A stretch of DNA of 64,000 nucleotides from an uncultured SAR86 cluster bacterium (lineage in GTDB: Bacteria; Pseudomonadota; Gammaproteobacteria; Magnimaribacterales; Magnimaribacteraceae), in contig CACBUE010000001.1 of the NCBI GenBank assembly GCA_902542325.1, positions 62,001-126,000 on the forward strand, written 5' to 3'. The first letter of the stretch is position 1, and each line of letters starts with the position of its first letter. Shown here one piece after another: positions 40,653-51,933 of this stretch. The notes under the pieces were generated by a model. It did not search any database. It had not been told where the DNA came from and saw nothing but the letters and a program-made list of their open reading frames with translations. The position numbers were made by a program, and so were the translations under genes.

Positions 40653-43600
40653 TTTAGATTTTGTTCATCTTCATGTCCATTCGGAATACTCTTTAGTTGA
40701 TGGAATCATAAGAGTTGATGAATTACTAGATCGTTCTATTGGTCTTGGATATCACTCTGTTGCTTTGACGGATTTAACTAATCTCTTTGGATTAATTGAA
40801 TTCTATAGATCTGCAAGAAGTAGGGGCATTAAACCTATTGTAGGTTCGGAGATTAATGTAGCAAAAGATAAAGATTCAATTTCAGCTCCTATTGTGCTTT
40901 TAGCTGCTAATAAACAAGGCTATATAAATTTAACAAAGTTAGTTTCTAAAGCTTATGTTGAAGGTCAAGTAAATGGGGATCCTATTGTTCTTTTTAATTG
41001 GCTTGAAGAATTTTCAGAAGGAATAATAGCTTTATCGGGAGGCATGGAAGGACATATTGGGAATTCAATTTTGGCAGGAAATAAGCAATTGTCGGAGTCT
41101 CGTATAGACTTCTTCAAAAAGATTTATAAGGATAATTTTTTTATCGAAGTTCAAAGAACAGGTAAACCTAATGAAAAAGAATACAACGAAGCAGTATTGC
41201 AGTTTGCTTCAAGAATGGATATTCCTGTTGTTGCAACCAATAATGTAAGGTTTTTAGAAGCGGTTGATCCTGATATTTCTCCTTCTGATTTTGAAGCCCA
41301 TGAAGCAAGAGTTTGTATTCAAAGAGGTGATATTCTGAATGATCCAAGAAGACCTAAAAATTATACAGAAGAGCAATTTTTTAGAAGTAAAGAGGAGATG
41401 TTTGAGTTATTTTCTGATATACCTGAAGCATTGATTAATACCGTAAAAATCGCCGAAAAATGTAACATCGATTTGGAGTTAGGAAAATTTTATCTTCCTG
41501 ATTTTGAAGTTCCAAATGACTATTCTAGAGAAGAATTCTTAAGAAAAATTTCAAATGAAGGCCTACTCAAAAGAATAAATGACCTTAAAAGCTCCGCCGA
41601 TTCTTATGAACTGGATGAACCTACTTATGTAAAGAGACTAGAATACGAATTAGATATGATCTGTAAGCTAGATTTCGCAGGTTATTTTTTAATCGTAGCT
41701 GATTTTGTGAATTGGGCTCAAAAGAATGATATCCCTGTTGGTCCTGGCAGAGGTTCTGGCGCTGGATCTATAGTCGCCTATGCCTTAGGTATTACGGCTA
41801 TTGATCCTATCAAATATGATCTTTTATTTGAGAGATTTCTTAATCCAGAGCGAGTTAGTAATCCTGATTTCGATATAGATTTTTGCATTGAGGGTAGAGA
41901 CAAGGTTTTAGAATATGTCACAAACAAATACGGTAAAGATTCAGTAGCACAGATAAGTACTAGAGGAACAATGGCAGCGAGGGCTGTATTACGTGATGTA
42001 GTTCGAGTATTAGGCAAGCCTTACGGATTTGGCGATAGACTTGCAAAAGCAATACCAGATGTCTTAGGAATAAGTCTTGAAGAGGCATATAAGGATAAGC
42101 AATTCAAAGAGATTATCGATGAGTCAGATGAATCAAAAGAAGTTTTTGATATGGCACTTAAGTTGGAAGGTTTATCAAGGAGTGTTGGAACTCATGCAGC
42201 TGGAGTAGTAATAGCTCCAACAGCTTTGACAGATTTTACACCTCTTTTTTTAGATTCTGATAAAGGAACGGTAGCATCACAATTTGATATGGGCGATGTT
42301 GAGTCTGCAGGTTTAGTTAAATTTGATTTTCTTGGTCTGAAAACTCTTACGATAATAGATCAATCTGTAAGACGAATTAATTCAAAGGTAAAAAACGAGA
42401 GAGATCACATAAATATTGATAATCTATCATTGAAAGATTCTGAGACTTTCGAACTACTGCAAAGAGGGGAAACTACGGGTATATTTCAGCTTGAATCAAG
42501 AGGCATGAGGGACTACTTGAAACAATTAGTCCCTAATGATTTTGAAGACATTGTCAGCATGAACGCTTTATATCGACCAGGTGCCTTGGGTATGAACATG
42601 GTAGATTCTTATATAAATAGAAAGCATGGAAGGGAAGAAGTTACCTATGGTCATGAATCAGTAAAAAAAATACTTAGTACTACCTATGGAGTAATAGTTT
42701 ATCAAGAACAGGTAATGCAGATAGCTCAGGAACTTTCGGGCTTCTCTCTCGGCCAAGCAGATATCTTACGCAGGGCAATGGGAAAAAAGAAGAAAGAAGA
42801 AATGGAAAGTCTGCGGTCCACATTTGTAGACGGAGCAGTTAAGAAAGATGTAAACGAGAGATATGCTGCAAATCTATTTGACCAAATAGAGCAATTTGCA
42901 GGTTACGGTTTCAATAGATCTCATTCCGTAGGTTATGCACTTATTGCTTATCAAACTGCATGGCTTAAAACTCATTTTCCTGCTGAATTTATGGCTTCAG
43001 TCTTATCATGTGATTTAGGAAATACAGATAATATTCAATTATTTGTAGATGATTGCAGAAACATAGGATTATCAGTTGAGAAACCTGATATAAATAGAAG
43101 TTCATATAGATTTGAAGACTTAGACTCAAGATCAATCTTATATGGTTTGGGAGCAATCAAAGGTATAGGTGAATCTTTAGTAGAACAAATAGTTTCTCAA
43201 CGCAATATTGAACAATTCAAAGATATGCATGATTTCTGTATGAGAATTGGATCTAATAGAATTAATAGAAGAATTTTAACTACCTTAATTGGGTCTGGTG
43301 CCATGGACTCTTTCGGAGAGAGGGAAGATCTCTTCAGAAGAATTGATTCTTATCTTAAGAATGCAGAACACGCTTCTGAGAGGAATAAGAGTAATATTCA
43401 AGATCTTTTTGGAGAAGAAATTATTTCTCCTGCTGTGGATGTTGTTAACGATGATATAGAATTTGATGAAGTATCATCTGAATGGAGTGCTTTAGGTTTT
43501 TATTTAGATTCTCATCCTCTAGAAAGTAAAAAGAAAGAGGTGAGGAATATGTGTGGTTTCTTTATTTCTGAACTTCAATCTGAAGAACATACGCAAAGAA

Positions 43601-44115
43601 TCGCGGGATGTTTAATGCAGTTTAATGTAAGACAGGGCAAAAGAGGTAGATTTGCTTTCGCGACTTTAGATGACGGTTCGTCAAAAATAGAAGTCTCGAT
43701 CTGGGCAGATGTGTTTGAAAAATATAGGAGTTTGCTAAAAAAAGGACAGGTTTTGGTTGTTGAGGGTATGATCGAGAAGGATGAATATTCTAACTTTGCG
43801 AAACATAAAATGATTGCTGATAAGATCTTAACTTTTGATCAAGCTCGTCATGAGTATGTAAAGAATATTAAAATCGATATTGAAAATAATGATATCAGCT
43901 CAGAAGAGTTGGTTAATTCTTTAAAATTAATTGCAAATAGTAGCGAAGGTAATCAAGTTTTAATATCTTACAAGGGAGAGTCAGCGGCAGCAGATATTGT
44001 TCTGCCCAGTGATTTCTCAGTAAGACTTGATGATTCTTCAATAAAGGCCTTGGGCAAACGTTTTGGACCAGAAAATGTTAAGTTCGTTTATCATAGCCAA
44101 TATCACATAAATTAA
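40636..44115 (+). CDS. dnaE: DNA polymerase III alpha subunit
   Basis: 1159 residues (1160 in E. coli). The N-terminal PHP domain starts FVHLHVHSEYSLVDG. The catalytic palm has the aspartates in NPDFDIDFCIE and an earlier Asp. VGPGRGSGAGSIVAYAL, GYGFNRSHSVGYALIAYQTAWLK and the C-terminal OB fold (IAGCLMQFNVRQGKRGRFAFATLDDGS) are complete. The psi and chi clamp-loader subunits are encoded at 50512 and 58638. Confidence 0.98.
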   Translation: MSQLDNLDFVHLHVHSEYSLVDGIIRVDELLDRSIGLGYHSVALTDLTNLFGLIEFYRSARSRGIKPIVGSEINVAKDKDSISAPIVLLAANKQGYINLTKLVSKAYVEGQVNGDPIVLFNWLEEFSEGIIALSGGMEGHIGNSILAGNKQLSESRIDFFKKIYKDNFFIEVQRTGKPNEKEYNEAVLQFASRMDIPVVATNNVRFLEAVDPDISPSDFEAHEARVCIQRGDILNDPRRPKNYTEEQFFRSKEEMFELFSDIPEALINTVKIAEKCNIDLELGKFYLPDFEVPNDYSREEFLRKISNEGLLKRINDLKSSADSYELDEPTYVKRLEYELDMICKLDFAGYFLIVADFVNWAQKNDIPVGPGRGSGAGSIVAYALGITAIDPIKYDLLFERFLNPERVSNPDFDIDFCIEGRDKVLEYVTNKYGKDSVAQISTRGTMAARAVLRDVVRVLGKPYGFGDRLAKAIPDVLGISLEEAYKDKQFKEIIDESDESKEVFDMALKLEGLSRSVGTHAAGVVIAPTALTDFTPLFLDSDKGTVASQFDMGDVESAGLVKFDFLGLKTLTIIDQSVRRINSKVKNERDHINIDNLSLKDSETFELLQRGETTGIFQLESRGMRDYLKQLVPNDFEDIVSMNALYRPGALGMNMVDSYINRKHGREEVTYGHESVKKILSTTYGVIVYQEQVMQIAQELSGFSLGQADILRRAMGKKKKEEMESLRSTFVDGAVKKDVNERYAANLFDQIEQFAGYGFNRSHSVGYALIAYQTAWLKTHFPAEFMASVLSCDLGNTDNIQLFVDDCRNIGLSVEKPDINRSSYRFEDLDSRSILYGLGAIKGIGESLVEQIVSQRNIEQFKDMHDFCMRIGSNRINRRILTTLIGSGAMDSFGEREDLFRRIDSYLKNAEHASERNKSNIQDLFGEEIISPAVDVVNDDIEFDEVSSEWSALGFYLDSHPLESKKKEVRNMCGFFISELQSEEHTQRIAGCLMQFNVRQGKRGRFAFATLDDGSSKIEVSIWADVFEKYRSLLKKGQVLVVEGMIEKDEYSNFAKHKMIADKILTFDQARHEYVKNIKIDIENNDISSEELVNSLKLIANSSEGNQVLISYKGESAAADIVLPSDFSVRLDDSSIKALGKRFGPENVKFVYHSQYHIN

Positions 44116-44124
44116 TAATCCTTA

Positions 44125-45072
44125 ATGCTAAAAAGTTATCTAGATTTCGAACAACCTATTGCTGATCTTGAGCAACAAGTTATAGATCTAAAAGATTCAG
44201 ATTTAGATGATGAATCAATAAAGACAGAAGTTATTCGACTTAATGAGTCTATCCTCAAGACTACCGAAAAAATTTATTCTAATTTAACTCCCTGGCAAAA
44301 TGTTCAAGTTGCTAGACATCCTGAAAGGCCTCATTTCCTAGATTACATCGAAAGAATTTCTGATGAATTTGATGAACTTCATGGTGATAGGCATTTCTCA
44401 GATGATAGAGCTGTTATAGGTGGGATTGGTTCTATCGGTGAATATAAAGTTATGTTTATAGGACATGAGAAGGGCAGGTCTACTGAAGAAAAGATTTTAC
44501 ATAATTTTGGAATGTCTCAACCAGAAGGTTACCGAAAAGCTTGCAGGTTAATGGAGTTAGCAGAGCGATTCTCACTTCCAATAGTTACCCTTGTCGATAC
44601 ACCTGGAGCTTATCCTGGCATTGATAGTGAAGAAAGAGGTCAAAGCGAGGCAATAGCTCATAATTTAAGAGTTATGTCTTCTTTAAAAACTCCAATTATT
44701 GTTAATGTTGTAGGAGAGGGTGGATCTGGTGGGGCTCTCGCTTTAGGTGTAGGAGATCATATATCTATGCTTGAGCATTCTACTTATTCAGTTGCATCTC
44801 CTGAGGCTTGTGCAAGTATTGTCTGGAGAGACTCTACTAAAGCAGATCTTGCTGCAGAGGCAATGAAATTAAATGCTGAAAGTGTCCTTGATTTAGGTTT
44901 AATAGACGAGGTTATTCCAGAACCTTTGGGTGGTGCACATAGAAGTTTTGACCAAGCATCATCAAATTTATCTAAGGTTTTAATCAAAAATTTAGATGAG
45001 TTAACTAGTATGTCTATCGATTCTCTCCTTGATAGGAGATACAAAAGGTTAATGAGCTATGGGTCTATCTAA
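44125..45072 (+). CDS. accA: acetyl-CoA carboxylase carboxyltransferase alpha
   Basis: 315 residues (319 in E. coli). With AccD it transfers the carboxyl group from biotin to acetyl-CoA to make malonyl-CoA. It shows DFERP-equivalent YLDFEQPIADLEQ, DELHGDRHFSDDRAVIGGI, VDTPGAYPGIDSEERGQSEAIA and GEGGSGGALALGVGD. The stop overlaps the tilS start by one base. Confidence 0.97.
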   Translation: MLKSYLDFEQPIADLEQQVIDLKDSDLDDESIKTEVIRLNESILKTTEKIYSNLTPWQNVQVARHPERPHFLDYIERISDEFDELHGDRHFSDDRAVIGGIGSIGEYKVMFIGHEKGRSTEEKILHNFGMSQPEGYRKACRLMELAERFSLPIVTLVDTPGAYPGIDSEERGQSEAIAHNLRVMSSLKTPIIVNVVGEGGSGGALALGVGDHISMLEHSTYSVASPEACASIVWRDSTKADLAAEAMKLNAESVLDLGLIDEVIPEPLGGAHRSFDQASSNLSKVLIKNLDELTSMSIDSLLDRRYKRLMSYGSI

Positions 45073-46394
45073 TGGCACATTTAACTTTAAACAATAAAAT
45101 TCTTTATGACTTTGACAAATTAGGTATTGCCTTTTCAGGAGGACTAGACTCATCTGTTCTTCTTAACCTTATTTCAGATCAAGTTATACCTAAAGATAGA
45201 ATTACAGCCCTTCATATAAATCATGGTATCAATAATGATTCAGATAAATGGGAAGAATTTTGTGCTCAAATTGCAGATGGATTAGGGGTTGACTTTAAAT
45301 CTTGGAAACTCAAAGATTTAGATAAAATCTCTGAAGACATTTTAAGAAATAAACGACATGAAGTGTTTAAAAGTTGGGCAGATCATAATGATTTAATTAT
45401 TACTGGACATCATTTAGATGATCACATTGAGACAGTTTTATTTAGACTTTTTAGAGGAACGGGCATTAAAGGTTTAGAAGGAATTAGAGAAATATCTAAA
45501 GTTCGTGACATAAACTTCTATAGACCCTTTTTGAAAAATACAAAAAAAGAAATACTCAAATATGCACAAGAACATAATCTTAGCTGGGTTGAAGATGACT
45601 CTAACAGAGAATCCAAATTTTCTAGAAATATGATTAGAAATGATTTAATGCCAAAAATTATTTCTCGATGGCCTTCTATCAGTAAATCAATAGGTAAGCT
45701 TTCAGAAGAGGCCAAATGGAATCAGAAGATACTCACAGATATAGCTAGAGAGGATTTAGCTCATATAGATGCCAGGAAAGATAAGATAAATATGCAAAGA
45801 TTAAAAACTCTATCTAATGAGAGGCAGAAAAATGTGATAGTTTTTTGGTTAAACAACCAAAATGATATTTATGTTCCTTCAAAATTAATATTCCAGATCT
45901 TATCATCTATCGCAGAGCCCTCTTCAGAATCAAGGAGTTTTATTATTCATTCAGACTCACTAAATACTGATATAAGAATTATTGTATCTTCAAAAGAAAT
46001 AAGAATGGTAGATCAAGGTTCTTTAAGACCTTTGCCAGAAAATTTAAGAGTTAATTGGGATTTGAAAAAATCCATAAAAATTCCTTCTGGAGAACTTTCA
46101 ACTCAAGAATCCCATGGAAAAGGATTGGATAAAAAATACCTCAAAGATGATGTAATTATCAAGGCGAGAGTTGGAGGAGAGAGATGTAAACCTTTTGGAA
46201 GAGATAAGAGTCAAAAAATAAAAAATCTATTTCAAGAATTTGAGATACCAGATTGGAAAAGGAATTCTATTCCGCTAATCTACATAAATGATCGGATAGC
46301 TGCAGTTGGAGATTTATGGGTTTGTGATGAATTTCATACTAATTTAGATGAGAGTGGTATTTCTATAGTATGGAATGATAATGTAAATAAATAA
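45072..46394 (+). CDS. tilS: tRNA(Ile)-lysidine synthetase
   Basis: 440 residues (432 in E. coli). TilS modifies C34 of the minor isoleucine tRNA with lysine so that it reads AUA. The N-terminal PP-loop is IAFSGGLDSSVLLNL; ITGHHLDDHIETVLFRLFRGTG follows. The C-terminal substrate-binding domain contains RVGGERCKPFGRDKSQKIKNLFQE. AUA codons are frequent in this AT-rich window. Confidence 0.95.
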   Translation: MAHLTLNNKILYDFDKLGIAFSGGLDSSVLLNLISDQVIPKDRITALHINHGINNDSDKWEEFCAQIADGLGVDFKSWKLKDLDKISEDILRNKRHEVFKSWADHNDLIITGHHLDDHIETVLFRLFRGTGIKGLEGIREISKVRDINFYRPFLKNTKKEILKYAQEHNLSWVEDDSNRESKFSRNMIRNDLMPKIISRWPSISKSIGKLSEEAKWNQKILTDIAREDLAHIDARKDKINMQRLKTLSNERQKNVIVFWLNNQNDIYVPSKLIFQILSSIAEPSSESRSFIIHSDSLNTDIRIIVSSKEIRMVDQGSLRPLPENLRVNWDLKKSIKIPSGELSTQESHGKGLDKKYLKDDVIIKARVGGERCKPFGRDKSQKIKNLFQEFEIPDWKRNSIPLIYINDRIAAVGDLWVCDEFHTNLDESGISIVWNDNVNK

Positions 46395-46403
46395 GGAGTA
46401 ATT

Positions 46404-47177
46404 ATGAATTTAGAGACAGTAATTTATGAAAAAAAAGGAGCAGTTGCTTTAATTAAGTTTAATCGGCCTGAAGTAAGGAATGCATTTAATGCCAAAATGA
46501 CTGAAGATATTCTTGAAGCATTGATAGAGGCAAAAGGGGATAGTGATGTCCGAGCTATAGTTTTGACTGGTGAAGGACTAAGTTTTTCAGCTGGCGCAGA
46601 TCTTTCTGCAAGAGATAATAAGTGGTTAGATACCGAAGCTGCTTTAGTTGAAGGGTACTTACCAAGTCTACAGGAGATAATGGCAATGCCTAAACCTGTC
46701 ATATCTGCAGTTAATGGTGCTGCAGCAGGCATAGGAAGTGCTTACGCAATGGCTTGTGACTTAACCATCATGTCTGAAGAAGCTTATATACTTCAAGCAT
46801 TCAGTAATATCGGGCTAATTCCTGATGGAGGAGCTAATTGGTTTTTAACCAATACAGTTGGTTATAAACTTGCTTATCAAATTGCAATAGAGGGAGAAAG
46901 AATAGACTCTAGTAGATGTTTAGAATTAGGATTAATAAATAAAGTAGTTCCTGGTGAAGCTTTACTAAATGAGGCATTATCATGGGCAGATAGATTGAGT
47001 TTACGGTCTTCTCAATCTTTAAAACTTACAAAACAGATAATGAGAAAGGCTTTAGACAGCACTTATGGCGATATTTATAACCTAGAGGCTAAAACCCAAA
47101 ACACACTAACAGGTTCAGAAGATAATATTGAGGGAGTCACAGCTTTTATGGAAAAGAGACAACCTAACTTTAAATAA
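46404..47177 (+). CDS. enoyl-CoA hydratase/isomerase family protein
   Basis: 257 residues, crotonase fold. The oxyanion-hole segments are LSFSAGADLSARD and GAAAGIGSAYAMACDLTIM. SNIGLIPDGGANWFL has Asp where classic hydratases place the second catalytic Glu, so it may be an isomerase or a PaaG-like hydratase. It has a good AAGGAGTAATT ribosome site and ends four bases from the convergent symporter. Substrate unknown. Confidence 0.87.
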   Translation: MNLETVIYEKKGAVALIKFNRPEVRNAFNAKMTEDILEALIEAKGDSDVRAIVLTGEGLSFSAGADLSARDNKWLDTEAALVEGYLPSLQEIMAMPKPVISAVNGAAAGIGSAYAMACDLTIMSEEAYILQAFSNIGLIPDGGANWFLTNTVGYKLAYQIAIEGERIDSSRCLELGLINKVVPGEALLNEALSWADRLSLRSSQSLKLTKQIMRKALDSTYGDIYNLEAKTQNTLTGSEDNIEGVTAFMEKRQPNFK

Positions 47178-47181
47178 AAAT

Positions 47182-48576
47182 TTATTCGTTCTGGCTTTCA
47201 AGCTCCATCCTCAGCTCTTTATGTTTTTGCTTAGTAAGAGGGTAATACCAAGTTAGAAATAAAGCAGGTAGGAAAAATACGGCACAACCTAGGCAATAAT
47301 AAATTCTTAGAGCTAGCATTGCATCATCTGAATTTACTATCCCCGGTACAAATCCAGAGAAGTCTACTAATATAGCTGCAGCCCATACGGCTATCATTGC
47401 AGATACTTTAGCTATCATTCCATTTAATGCAAAGAATGTTCCGGCACGTCTCCCTCCTGTTTTTAAAGAATCTAAGTCAACAACATCTGCCAACATTGAG
47501 GCAGGGAGGAATTGAAGGCCACCAAAACAGAATCCTTTGAGAAGAAAAAGAACATGAAACTGTGTAAAATCGCCTCTTTCAAGAAAAAAACATAAAAAAC
47601 TTACTGTTCCGGTGCCAACAAGAGTTATACAAAAAGCCTTATGTTTACCTAAAGTTTTACCAAGCCAGAGCCAGAACGGAATTCCTATTAGTCCTGCAAT
47701 AAAGTATCTTGCATAAGAAGCACCAACAGTCTCAATTCCAATGACATCTCTTACAAACCACAGAGATAAAGTATTTCTAAATGACTCTCCAGCAATCACC
47801 AGAAAAATGATTAATAAAATTCTTACTAGTAAAGGATTTTCTGCAGCATATTTTAGCCCTTCAAATAAAGGAATCTTTTTTTCGACCTTTGGCATGGGAT
47901 CGGGTACTTTCCAAAGTGCCCACGCGGCAAAGATGGGTAGCAACAGAATAATACCGATACCCATACTTGCTAAAATATCCGACATTTTTCCCGAAGTAGA
48001 AAAATCTTGAAAAATAAAAATTGCAGCAAGCATCCTCTTTATTGATTCCAGGACTCCTATTCCTTGTCCAGTGACTTCAATAGCAAGAGGTATAAGCGCA
48101 GAAATCAATAAACCAATTAAAGTCCATCCCTCTCTTCCGCTGACAACTCTCGATCTCTGATGATAGTCAGATGATATCTCAGCACCCCATGCACCATAAG
48201 GAATATTAATTATGGTTGAGCCTAAATACATAAGCATCATCCAAATCACAAAGTAGGCAATTGAGACTTCTGAGCCAGGGATGAATAACTTATAAATAGC
48301 CAACATCATCAAAGGGACTCCTAATATAATCCAAGGCTTTCTTCTTCCAATAGAAGTCCTAGTAGAATCACCTAACTGCCCAAGGATTGGATCAGTAATT
48401 ACATCTGTGAACCTTGCAATTAAAAGGAGATTGGCAATTATATAAAGAGGAATGCCTACAACCTCAGAATAAAAGGGAATTAGCCAGATTGCTATTGGAT
48501 AGCCAATCATTGCTAAAGGAGTTGCAAGTCCTCCATAAGCAAATATTGTATTACGCTGAACTGTCGTAGTACTCAT
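47182..48576 (-). CDS. MFS transporter, GPH (glycoside-pentoside-hexuronide) family
   Basis: 464 residues with about 12 membrane segments. YGGLATPLAMIGYPIAIWL at the start, LLIARFTDVITDPILGQLGDSTRTSIGRRKPWIILG and PYGAWGAEISSDYHQRSRVVSGRE are typical of MelB-like cation:sugar symporters. Probable sodium- or proton-coupled sugar uptake, substrate unknown. It lies downstream of leuA but 48 bases away with its own AGGGGAG ribosome site. Confidence 0.87.
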   Translation of the reverse strand: MSTTTVQRNTIFAYGGLATPLAMIGYPIAIWLIPFYSEVVGIPLYIIANLLLIARFTDVITDPILGQLGDSTRTSIGRRKPWIILGVPLMMLAIYKLFIPGSEVSIAYFVIWMMLMYLGSTIINIPYGAWGAEISSDYHQRSRVVSGREGWTLIGLLISALIPLAIEVTGQGIGVLESIKRMLAAIFIFQDFSTSGKMSDILASMGIGIILLLPIFAAWALWKVPDPMPKVEKKIPLFEGLKYAAENPLLVRILLIIFLVIAGESFRNTLSLWFVRDVIGIETVGASYARYFIAGLIGIPFWLWLGKTLGKHKAFCITLVGTGTVSFLCFFLERGDFTQFHVLFLLKGFCFGGLQFLPASMLADVVDLDSLKTGGRRAGTFFALNGMIAKVSAMIAVWAAAILVDFSGFVPGIVNSDDAMLALRIYYCLGCAVFFLPALFLTWYYPLTKQKHKELRMELESQNE

Positions 48577-48624
48577 AAACTCCCCTAGAAATAATAAATT
48601 CCAAGGTTATATTATAGTTTTGAG

Positions 48625-50346
<1,722 letters not shown>

Positions 50347-50364
50347 TTAAAGCACGAAGTAAAG

Positions 50365-50394
50365 CCCGGTTAACTCTTAAAAAAAGAGACCGGG
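50365..50394 (-). promoter_or_regulatory. strong hairpin in the leuA leader (attenuator candidate)
   Basis: CCCGGTCTCTT pairs with AAGAG and ACCGGG around a T-rich loop, with a three-base bulge: the strongest hairpin I saw between genes. On the minus strand it overlaps the end of the leader ORF at 50438-50370. It is followed by CTTTAC rather than a long T-run, so it may act as antiterminator or terminator. A second small stem GTGCTTAAAGCAC lies at 50343-50355. Confidence 0.5.
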
Positions 50395-50438
50395 ATTGTC
50401 AGTCGTAGCTGAATATTTCTCTTAGCGACTAAAATCAT
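50370..50438 (-). CDS. putative leader peptide upstream of leuA
   Basis: A 22-codon ORF starting MILVAKRNIQLRLTIPV. Eight of 22 residues are Ile, Leu or Val. It lies 60 bases upstream of leuA and its last codons form the left arm and loop of a strong hairpin, as expected for transcription attenuation of a branched-chain amino acid gene. There is no clear ribosome site, so it stays tentative. Confidence 0.35.
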   Translation of the reverse strand: MILVAKRNIQLRLTIPVSFFKS

Positions 50439-50511
50439 CGACGCTAGCTTATATTTGCAAGCAATTAAGGTCAAGTTGAGTCTTTTTTTTCAAATAGTAA
50501 AATTACAATAT

Positions 50512-50913
50512 ATGGTTTTATCAAAACATCAAAAACTCCAAGAGCTAGGTATAGATATATGGAAAAAAAGATCTGAGCAGGAGGCTATTATTTTTCAAGA
50601 TGAAGTCTATTTAACAGACAGAAATTGTATTCTCTGCCTCGGAAAAAAAGATGAGGAAGTTTCAGAAGAGGATAAAATATTTTTTTTAAAGACGCTTGCT
50701 AAGTCTATTGGAAAAAATAAATTCCTGAAAATAAATAAACTAGAAAACCCCGAATTAATAAATAACATCCTACTTTTAGGAACAGATCTTCCACAATATT
50801 GCGAGCAATATGTAAATTCTAAAATATCATCTTATGGTTCCATGAAAGAAATATGTTCGTCAAAAGAGTCTAAACAGCTATTTTTGAATAAGTTAAAAGC
50901 TTTAGATTTATAA
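50512..50913 (+). CDS. holD: DNA polymerase III psi subunit-like protein (HolD)
   Basis: 133 residues from the ATG at 50512; the TTG start of the track at 50455 would overlap the leuA promoter. KLQELGIDIWKKRSE aligns with the psi N-terminus of E. coli (LQQLGITQW), the segment that binds chi, and ILLLGTDLPQ matches its LGTDEPL. It lies directly upstream of rimI, as holD does in E. coli. Psi links chi (encoded at 58638) to the clamp loader. Overall similarity is low, as is normal for this fast-evolving family. Confidence 0.75.
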   Translation: MVLSKHQKLQELGIDIWKKRSEQEAIIFQDEVYLTDRNCILCLGKKDEEVSEEDKIFFLKTLAKSIGKNKFLKINKLENPELINNILLLGTDLPQYCEQYVNSKISSYGSMKEICSSKESKQLFLNKLKALDL

Positions 50914-50922
50914 AATTATTTC

Positions 50923-51399
50923 ATGGACTACTCTTATTTAGATTTTAGCCACTTAGATTCAATTCTTGAAATAGAGAGAGAATCTAACCCTTTCCCTTGG
51001 ACAGAAAGAAACTTCACTGACTGTCTAGAAAAAGGTTATTACTCTTTGGCCCTTGAGGACGATAAAAGGTTGGTAGGTTTCGCTATTATGGCTATTTCAA
51101 CTGAAGAGTCACATCTTCTTAATATAGGTGTAAATAAAGACTTTAGAAGATCTGGCTACGGAGAGAAGATATTAAAAAAAATGATAATTGCTGCTGAAGT
51201 TATGGGAAGTAAGAAAATAATTCTTGAAGTAAGAGTCTCAAATAAAATTGCATATAGACTTTATGAGAAACTGGGATTTCATGAGATTGGTGAGAGGAAA
51301 AAATATTACAGGCTTCCTGAAGGCAGAGAAGATGCTTATGTGATGTCCAAGACTCTCAAAAAGGGTTTTGTAAATAATTTATTTTTTTCTAAGAGTTAA
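50923..51399 (+). CDS. rimI: ribosomal protein S18-alanine N-acetyltransferase (GNAT)
   Basis: 158 residues. The GNAT fold shows ILEIERESNPFPWTERNF, the acetyl-CoA pocket NIGVNKDFRRSGYGEKIL, and ILEVRVSNKIAYRLYEKLGF. These are RimI features (PWT motif). It follows holD by nine bases and its end overlaps convergent gpx by 11 bases. Confidence 0.9.
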   Translation: MDYSYLDFSHLDSILEIERESNPFPWTERNFTDCLEKGYYSLALEDDKRLVGFAIMAISTEESHLLNIGVNKDFRRSGYGEKILKKMIIAAEVMGSKKIILEVRVSNKIAYRLYEKLGFHEIGERKKYYRLPEGREDAYVMSKTLKKGFVNNLFFSKS

Positions 51400-51877
51400 T
51401 CAACTTTTCAATATCAGTCTGGATCTGCTCCGGCGTTGTTGAAGATCCGTATCGATTCACAGGTTCACCATCTTTATTTATAAGGAATTTGGTGAAATTC
51501 CATTTAATTTTTTCAGTTCCAAGAAGACCTTTCTTTTCAGTAGTTAAGAATTTAAATAAAGGATGGGCATTGTCTCCATTTACATCAATTTTACTAAAGA
51601 TTGGAAAAGTACTTCCATAATTTAAGCTGCAAAATTCTACAATTTCTTCATTAGACCCGGGCTCTTGACCGCCAAATTGATTACAAGGGAAGGCTAAAAC
51701 AGAAAATTTCTCAGACGAATATTTAGTTTGAAGTTGTTCTAGTCCTTTGTATTGAGGCGTAAAACCACACTGGCTCGCAGTATTAACTATCAGTAAGGTT
51801 TTTCCTTTGAAATCGCCTAAGTTTATTTCTTGACCAGATGAGTCCTCACAGGAGAATTGGTAAATGTTTTTAATCAT
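51389..51877 (-). CDS. glutathione/thioredoxin peroxidase family protein
   Basis: 162 residues, cysteine-type GPx. The peroxidatic Cys is in NTASQCGFTPQYKGLEQLQ, with AFPCNQFGGQEPG (Gln, and the likely resolving Cys) and KWNFTKFLI (Trp, Asn) completing the tetrad. No selenocysteine. Such enzymes reduce hydroperoxides, often with thioredoxin. No signal peptide, so cytoplasmic. Confidence 0.93.
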   Translation of the reverse strand: MIKNIYQFSCEDSSGQEINLGDFKGKTLLIVNTASQCGFTPQYKGLEQLQTKYSSEKFSVLAFPCNQFGGQEPGSNEEIVEFCSLNYGSTFPIFSKIDVNGDNAHPLFKFLTTEKKGLLGTEKIKWNFTKFLINKDGEPVNRYGSSTTPEQIQTDIEKLINS

Positions 51878-51933
51878 TTTTCAATTTAATTTTTTATAAT
51901 ATTAAATTATAACAACTTTGTAAGGAGAGAAGG

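Noticed and set aside
44125-47177. A novel operon role for the crotonase after tilS
   Set aside because: It has its own ribosome site and simply follows a conserved core cluster; nothing else in the context points to a special pathway.
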